Part shown: positions 57,416 through 64,000 of the stretch, piece by piece
How positions within the stretch are numbered: the stretch's first letter is position 1
How the letters are laid out: each line of letters begins with the position of its first letter
Notes under the pieces: generated by a model
The model's input: the letters and a program-made list of their open reading frames with translations, nothing else
What the model was told of the DNA's origin: nothing
Database searches by the model: none
Translations under genes and position numbers: made by a program
Assembly (NCBI GenBank): GCA_015501585.1
Contig: JADNRY010000201.1
Location: 1 to 64,000, forward strand
Reading direction: 5' to 3'
From: Rhodocollybia butyracea
Taxonomy: Eukaryota > Basidiomycota > Agaricomycetes > Agaricales > Omphalotaceae
DNA: 64,000 nucleotides

Positions 57416-58140
57416 ATGAACGACAACAAACCTAATCTTCCTCGACGTAAAGCTCCCCGCTCTCGGCGTCGCAATCGTCCCACGACCTCGGATCCGGAGA
57501 TAGATGGTACTCACAAGAACTCAGCAACGGAAGCTTTTGCTTCGGCGAGTGCTTCGAGTGGCGTGCGTTACGCCTTCCTATTCTAGATTTCAGAATAAGA
57601 ATCACTGATCATACGCATAGCCTTCAAGGTCATCTCAGACAACCGCCCGAGCATCACCCTACCCCGTTCAAGCACCAGACTGCTCGGCAGCCAGGGCTGC
57701 GAACCAACCTGTGTTAGGCATTCCACCTGGTCCAGACGATCCTACTGTCCGCTTCATTACGCTGCATGATTCCAGCACGAAACAGCCTTGGATTATAGTG
57801 CGTCTGTGGCCCATGTCTAGCACATGGAATGACCAGATGTACGGATGGTTTTTGGATATTCTCGACCTCCAGCGACAGATGATGCCGCCCCGGATGATCT
57901 CGCGGTGCTACAGGCCTCCAATGGAGCCTGGATTGAGATTCGGACTTTGGAGCATAATTGCAGGATAGCATGGAATCGGGAGTTCCCCTCGAATGATGAG
58001 AAGTATTTTGTCATGGAAGGAACTCGTCTTTTGTGTATAGGGGTGCAGAAGTCATCGGAGAGATCACCATTCCTTTACATAGTTGTCGCCGCGATCCCTT
58101 CTATGGGAAGGATTTCCATGCTCTTGATTTTGACGCCTAA
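57416..58140 (+). CDS. Unknown protein with basic N-terminus (two homopolymer frame breaks)
   Basis: Exon 1 is 57416 to about 57562 (MNDNKPNLPRRKAPRSRRRN, disordered and basic). A 58-nt intron leads to exon 2 from 57621 with PPGPDDPTVRFITLHDSSTK, PWIIVRLWPMSSTWNDQMYG, then DDLAVLQASNGAWIEIRTLE and AWNREFPSNDEKYFV, and a C-terminal EITIPLHSCRRDPFYGKDF ending at the TAA at about 58140. The frame steps at a T-run near 57848 and at a G-run near 58039. One extra base at each run gives a single open frame of about 210 residues. No family is recognised. It lies between the two tandem PPxY copies on the opposite strand. Confidence 0.5.
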
Positions 58141-58401
58141 TATATCTCTGTACCTATATATTTCCATTTACTTATAACGGTTTGTTCCATTAGGTCCCGC
58201 GGGTATCCCTACTTCGATAACTCCAGTCATTGATCTACCCCGAACACCAAGTTTAATCTATCATGTTTGAAAGGTACGGAGCGCCGAAGTCGTCTCAGGC
58301 CTCAGCCTGAGATCTGATTCATAAACGGTCAACCGACATGACCGTAGAATTAAAATTGCGCTTCACATAGCGTTCGTGTTTTAGGCTAGTACATTTTCAT
58401 A

Positions 58402-59697
58402 CTAAGCTAATACAGTGCTAGGCTGAGACCGGTAGTCGGGTGGACGATCAGTCACCAAGGCTTCTTCCACTCTTCGAAGCCGCTCAAGGATTTCAGCCAT
58501 TCGTTGCTCTATCAAAGCTGTGATCTCTGCATAAATGCCCTTATTATCTCTAAGGTTCCATAACCCCCGGGTACCACAGTGTTCTATTGTTTGCTCTTGT
58601 TCTTTCATTTCCAAGGGTTTGAATGTATCAATACTACCTAAGTGATTGCATGAGATAGGAAGTTATTGTATTTGAGCGAACTCGCCAGTTGGAGAATGAC
58701 AGATCATTGACCAAGGACCTGTGCTAGTGATCGTGGTATCATTATTGGTGGAGGCATCGCTAGAAAAAGAACACATTAGCCTTTTCAAGGCCTTGTAAGT
58801 ATATGTTTCCGGTAGATATAATTACCGAGGGGGAATAGCATCATCTTGCCATACATCTTGTGGCTGATGCAACCGCCGCCCCCTACGCTGTCTTCGAACC
58901 AACCAGTACGCGAGGATGATTAAAACGAGAACTGCTGCGCAATAATCCCACCAGTTATGGTCCCTGTGGTTCTCGCCCTTGTATGGAATGAAGAAGAGGC
59001 GTGATTGAACGGAGCGCTACGAGTGACTTTTGAGCACTCAAACCTCGGAGTAATTGGGAGTACTCGTTTGTACTCACACTCCAGAAGAACTTGATGTATT
59101 CACACGAGTTCTATTCATCCAATGAGCTTTCACCTTCATGTTTAAGGGAAAAGGGCTACTAACGAAGTGGGTGATATTGTAGTGTTGAACAACGGCTGAG
59201 AAACTGACGAAGCGGAAGTAATGGTTCCTGAGGCCGATGTCGTTCTTGTGAGGATATTTAACCCAGACATTGATGTGCTATATAATGCGTAAGTGACGCT
59301 GGTAAATTTTAATTTCGACTAACCCAAAACTTGTAACATGGGGGACCAGGCCTGATGAGATGACTTTGAGTGTAGATAAAGGAAGACTGAATCCGCTGAG
59401 CGCACATTTGGTATTCAGGACGGAAATACTTACGAAATGTCGCTGGAATTGGGACTAGTTTCAGCTGTCGACTGACTAGTGGTAAATGAGCGATCTTTTA
59501 GTTTCGCCATGAGCCAATGAAATCAAATTTACCTAGAGCTCGAGGTGGGAGCTTGAAACGGTGGCGCGGCAGTCTGTGCTCCCATACAAAGTACGCTGTG
59601 AGTGGGGAATGCCATCAACAAATCAACAAAGCACTTTCGAATCGAGGACCAAGGCCCCCCGATCCACTCACCCGAGTAGCAGGTTCAGAAGGAGCAT
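58402..59697 (-). pseudogene. PPxY-tail membrane protein, family copy 5 (one frame break)
   Basis: The start at 59697 gives MLLLNLLLG, then over an intron VLCMGAQTAAPPFQAPTSSS (a signal peptide as in copy 4). Ser/Thr-rich pieces follow (RSFTTSQSTAETSPNSSDI near 59500-59430). The helix region reads TGTITGGII and then, one frame off, AAVLVLIILAYWLV followed by RRQRR. A single G missing near 58942 explains the break. The exon DASTNNDTTITSTGPWSM and the last exon (ITALIEQRMAEILERLRRVE, then DRPPDYRSQ) match copy 4. A first-order copy of copy 4, 3 kb away in the same orientation. Confidence 0.65.
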
Positions 59698-62600
59698 CTA
59701 GGAGAACTAATGATGGCAAAACAACCGCCCTAGGACTAGGAAGTAGAAGGTATAAGTAACAGGCAGCTGGTTACTCGCCTGTGCTGGAACGTTGGTTGCA
59801 ACCTCGATTTGGCATCTGTTATACATTTTCAAACGTGGTGGTGAATTCTCAGCAGAGCCAGGGAAGCAAGTTCCCAGAGAAGTCATCGTGATGCCAGATA
59901 GCTTTGATGCCGGTTATAGTAACCAGCGTTTTTCAGAATTTGTGCATCATCTACTAGTTGGGAGCAAGAAGAGGGGCGGTAATCAAAATCAAGGTGATGA
60001 TCCACGTAGCCTTCGTCGCTTACTTATTATTTTACTTCAACCTGACCGAACTAGGCTCGGAAACTGTGAGACCAAACATCTTACTGTGGTTATCATATCA
60101 CAACGCTCTTCCCAAGTTTATCGTCTAAGCTTGCCATGCAGACTCTGGACAGTACAGTTGCAGGAGTTCGGGAAACCCCAAGATCTACATCACCCTCTAT
60201 AATTAATGTGGCAATGATATGCATCTGTTCCGATTGCAGCGTTGCACATGCCCCGCACATTCAGAAGGCATCATAATTTCTGGGCCGAATGGGTTGGTTG
60301 CACAGCGAGCCTGTATTGTTCAGCTCGAGCGTTCATTCAAACCTTATAGCTGCTCCGGTACGTTACTCAACAAGATCAAGTGAAGAAGGTCATGGGGAGA
60401 GGCTCGAGATGATGAATTCGGTAGATCCCCTTTGTCAACACTGGAATATCGACTGTCAATCCATAGCCCAGTATAACCGAAGACTCATTGGTAGACCGAG
60501 TTCACGTTCGAGGGAAGTAAAGTCTACCAAACAACAGACCTTGATCAAGACAGAGATAACAAGAAACTGTATGCAAATTTCCTTCTTACGGGCGCCGGGA
60601 GGAAAGAAGTGAGTTACTCGGCATGGTCCCACAGGACAGGTCGACGACGATGATGACTGGAAAGTTAATAATGGCCTGAATCTGACTTCCGCGGTCCCAG
60701 TCATATTTGGACATACGAGTCCAATACCAGTTCTGATGCACATGCAGCACGAACGGACTCTAACTGGGAGCGTAGATACGCAGCAGGAAGCATTTAGCAT
60801 TTAACCGGGACTTAGTTCATGCGTGAAACTCAGCGTTCAAATTTCTATGGCACGGAGAATGTCATCGGGGGAAAATGAGAGCGTAGAGTTTGAAGATATT
60901 CAGGTCGAAGCGATGGAACTTCGCTCCGTTCAACGAGGGGAAAAGCTGTAAGGCTGAACAATAACTTGCATCTGCATGGGCGAAGTAGCCGAAAAGTGAT
61001 CGAAATCGCAACAGAAACAAAGTATGAACGGGTAAGGATGTGGGACTTCGGGCTTCAAGAGGCTTACATTGGAAATGAGCGATCACAGAGAGAGAGGGGC
61101 CACGGCGGACATACTTCAGTAAATTTTGAGGTCGTTAATGCAGTCAAGAATTCTACACCAGAGAAGACTGTTGAATCGCTCACAAAAGCGGCGAGTCAGA
61201 AGGCTGTCCATGTCAATTTTTGGAGCTGGTCGGTGTTAATGCAAGCCAAAGACTTGGAGTCCGAATTCGCCTATAAGTTTGTCCAGAGTCAAATCTAGAC
61301 TGAGAATCGAGCGCCGGGCGCCGAGCGTTGATGTTTAATCATGACTGCTGAACAGTGAAGACCACAGAAAGGATTGTTTTTTACCAGTTTTTATCACAGC
61401 TCTCGGCTGTCGGGAAGCGTGAGGATTAGCGTCTACCTCTGGTACTGCCCTCGACAAGGATTATACCGTGCAACTTGAAGAGCAGGGCGCATCGTGAACT
61501 TTGCTTCCGCTTAAATGCTGACGTGCTTGAGGTAAGTCGCGTGATGTATATGTCACGCCATGTTTGTTTCGCTTTCACTTCAAACTTGCACTCCCACCCC
61601 ATTGCTCAAGTCCACAACTCAAGTATGAGCTCAAGTACTCAAGCTCCAAGCTTTTGTTTCAAAGGTTCTATCCAAAATCTCTCTTTCATTTCAAGCGATC
61701 AAAAGAAAAACTGGCAAGACACAAGTAAATCAAGGACTCGCTTCCTCAAGCCATTGCTCGTGTTCAAGGTTGACTTCAAAACGCAAGCATCTCGTGGCGG
61801 TGTAGTTAGAAGCCTTTCTGAACGGTTCAAGCCCTGAAAATGCCCTTCAACGCACTAAATCAACCTCAAGTTCCTTCAAGCGCTCTTCTGCTATATGTAA
61901 GTGGTTATGTTTTGGTCTTCAGTTGCTCGTACTGAAGCAGTGTTTTCGTAAGGCGACTGTCCCTAACGGTGCGTGCTCATTTGTTTCTTTTCGTTCTTGT
62001 TTTTTTTTTGGACACGGCATGGTCTTCCAACGCTATGTTTTGGCCAATTTATTTCTCTTATTCTGGTTTTGTGGGATGCGTTTGGTATAGATACGGTGTG
62101 TAACATAGTGTAGCTATTGTCGCATGAATGGCATTGTTTTTAAGCCAACGAAAGCAGGAATAAGAATGAGAACGGAAGGAGCCGGGAGTGCAGTGTAAAA
62201 GATCGGGTGCAAGGGGCGGTACTGAGTGCACTGTATTTATGATCCTGAGTACAAATCTGGCTAAAACTGAGTACAAAATGTGCCGATTGCACTTCAATAC
62301 GATCCTATGGATTTTAGACTTAGCCGGAGTTACTTTGTACTGGGGATCAACGGCCCCGGGCGGACCTCAGGTGAATAGGATGTCCTGCCTGTGTACCATT
62401 TCATTCCAAAAAACCCTCAACACTGCAACTACGAAGGCGAATAGCATATCTCACTCAACTTTCTTCTGATATGTAAGTAACAGCCATCATCCTGAAATAG
62501 AAGACGAGGAGCCATATGTCCCTGAATTACTACCATTGGGGGAGCTGGATTCACGAGCTTTACAAACACCTGACTTACGGTTAAACAGCAATCTGAGAAA

Positions 62601-62900
62601 TCCTTCCCATGTTTACCAATAGAGGCCAGTTGAAGTGGGATGATATTGCTGCTCTCTGAATGAAGATCAGAGTAGCTAAGGGCCAACTACTACGAAAGAA
62701 CTACTATGTTGTATGTTATTTCGCTTTGTTTCGCTCCGCCATTTTACATATGCATGTTACCGATCCTTATCCCTGCGTCTCGTGTGAAGGGATACCCAAC
62801 AGAACTTACATCTTCTGCAGTGAAAACCTTCTTTTCTTCAATTCTGCTTTGGTGCAATGGTGGCCTTTAACACGAGTGTAATGCACAGGGCTATGTTTTC
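59698..62900. other. No recognisable gene
   Basis: 3.2 kb with scattered 60-135-codon frames (for example 59792-60202 +, 60456-60800 -, 60966-61298 + and 61475-61837 +). None has a family motif, and splice sites do not connect them. The first 200 bases are the upstream region of copy 5. Confidence 0.35.
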
Positions 62901-63130
62901 TTTCATCAGAAGGGAAAATCAACAAAGCTATTGTATCTATGTATCATCGCATGTTTCCTCATGCAACATGGAGTTCCGGTGCAGTCGGTCATGGCAGTGT
63001 TCCAAATCGTAGCTGCGGAAGATGGAACAGCTGATATAAAGGGTGTGTACCCTTATGCCGTTTATAACCCCACCTTCTTTCATTTGCCACTATTGAAGAC
63101 AGCCCCACCTTCTTTTGTTCACCACTATTC

Positions 63131-64000
63131 ATGACAGCCCCTCCAATATCCTTCTATCCGCCCAATTCTCAGTACGGTCTAATCTTTACATTTCTCGTTG
63201 GCACCCCTATTTACCTTTTCTACAGATTTTTTCCCGATGCAAACAACTTCGGCATAACAGGACCAACGATCTTCAATAATATCAACACTGCTCCTTTCCA
63301 GCCAATAAACCTAACGCCAGCAGCTACATACTCTCATTCCAGATCGCAACCTCGCACAAATCGTACATCGTCACGTTGGGCCGAAAGCGAGGTGTATGCG
63401 CGACATATGCTGCTGAGAGCGAATGGATACCCCTTATGGAGGCCGAAATTAAACAACTCGAGCCTTCCATTACTTCACAGACAAGAGGGAGTCCGTATTG
63501 GGGATATCGGAATCATCACTGATACGGGGGGTTTGATTACCTTTTCAACATATGCCACGATGCAAGCCATCCATTAAATGAAGGACGGGTTCCCGAAGGC
63601 TTCAAACCATTACAGGAGTTTGATTCTGCGAACACCGATGCTCAGGATCTGGAACCTGGCTATTGGATCCCCAGCCATCCCAGTAGTGTTCATCTCGCTG
63701 GTGTTATACCACATTCGTCCCAGAATCCTCATATTGTGTATGCCCATTTTTACTCCTCAGAGCTCAGCAGTATATTGACGGCATCAAACTTCCAGAGGAG
63801 TACCCGAGGCCGAGGTTGGTGCAGGGTTATCTTTTGTGTCCAGTGCTAGCAAAGGCGCTTTACTCGTCCTACCCGAGGGTGGACAAAAAGTCGATCATAT
63901 GCAACGTAAGAAGTTTGAAAAGCATGCTGCAGAGCATGCGCATTCATGGTACAATCATGCTATCAATACCATGGCGCGGGAAGCACACAACAGCTCTCTT
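63131..64000 (+). CDS. Unknown Agaricomycete-type protein, 3' end beyond the window
   Basis: The start at 63131 is followed by a hydrophobic helix (YGLIFTFLVGTPIYLFY), as in a membrane-anchored protein. Next come YARHMLLRANGYPLWRP and EGVRIGDIGIITDTGG, and then, one frame off, FDYLFNICHDASHPLNEGRV. The step is at a run of six G near 63530; a seventh G restores the frame. Further downstream are WIPSHPSSVHLAGVIPH, then VGAGLSFVSSASKGALLVLP and KFEKHAAEHAHSWYNHAINT up to the edge. These blocks occur in this order in a family widespread in Agaricomycetes, known to me as hypothetical proteins. At least one intron lies near 63738-63800. Function is unknown. Confidence 0.6.

Overview
The window is nuclear DNA of a filamentous basidiomycete, most likely an Agaricomycete. 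The evidence is spliced genes with many roughly 50-60 nt introns, a class I hydrophobin, a GH45 endoglucanase with a terminal CBM1, two multi-pass membrane proteins of a type common in mushrooms, a MYND-finger protein and a set of PPxY-tailed single-pass membrane proteins. No species can be named from the sequence. Coding density is low and about a third of the window is mobile or repetitive DNA.

Layout. 0-1.4 kb: end of a Ty3-like gag, polypurine tract and putative LTR. 3.6-4.9 kb: membrane-protein pseudogene (-). 5.3-11.6 kb: two diverged copies of an unexplained repeat flanking the hydrophobin gene (7.65-8.1 kb). 12.6-17.2 kb: a nest of insertions (TA-flanked MITE, two solo LTRs with exact 5-bp target duplications, and a gag-only copia-type element inside one of them) between inverted-repeat arms. 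17.7-22.6 kb: mostly unassigned, with a 300-bp duplication. 22.6-27.8 kb: three membrane-protein genes. 28.3-28.7 kb: Harbinger-like MITE. 29.9-31.1 kb: GH45-CBM1. 32.4-33.4 kb: MYND protein. 33.5-34.9 kb: 1.4-kb MULE-like element carrying a small gene. 35.3-36.0 kb: beta-carbonic anhydrase. 37.9-44.0 kb: a 6.1-kb MULE with transposase and KOW-motif gene, inserted in an open coding frame. 44-60 kb: DUF1348 gene, a tail-to-tail pair of paralogous unknowns, and four more members of the PPxY-tail family. 63.1 kb to the end: a partial gene of an Agaricomycete-type unknown family.

How it fits together. The host genes are ordinary and scattered: surface coat, cellulose attack, CO2 hydration and membrane receptors or sensors. 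The striking themes are (1) one family of single-pass surface proteins with a coiled-coil and PP[DN]Y tail in several copies, some intact and some broken; (2) four classes of mobile element with clean target duplications; and (3) repeated one-base frame breaks at homopolymer runs, which may be assembly errors rather than biology. All gene models were spliced by eye.
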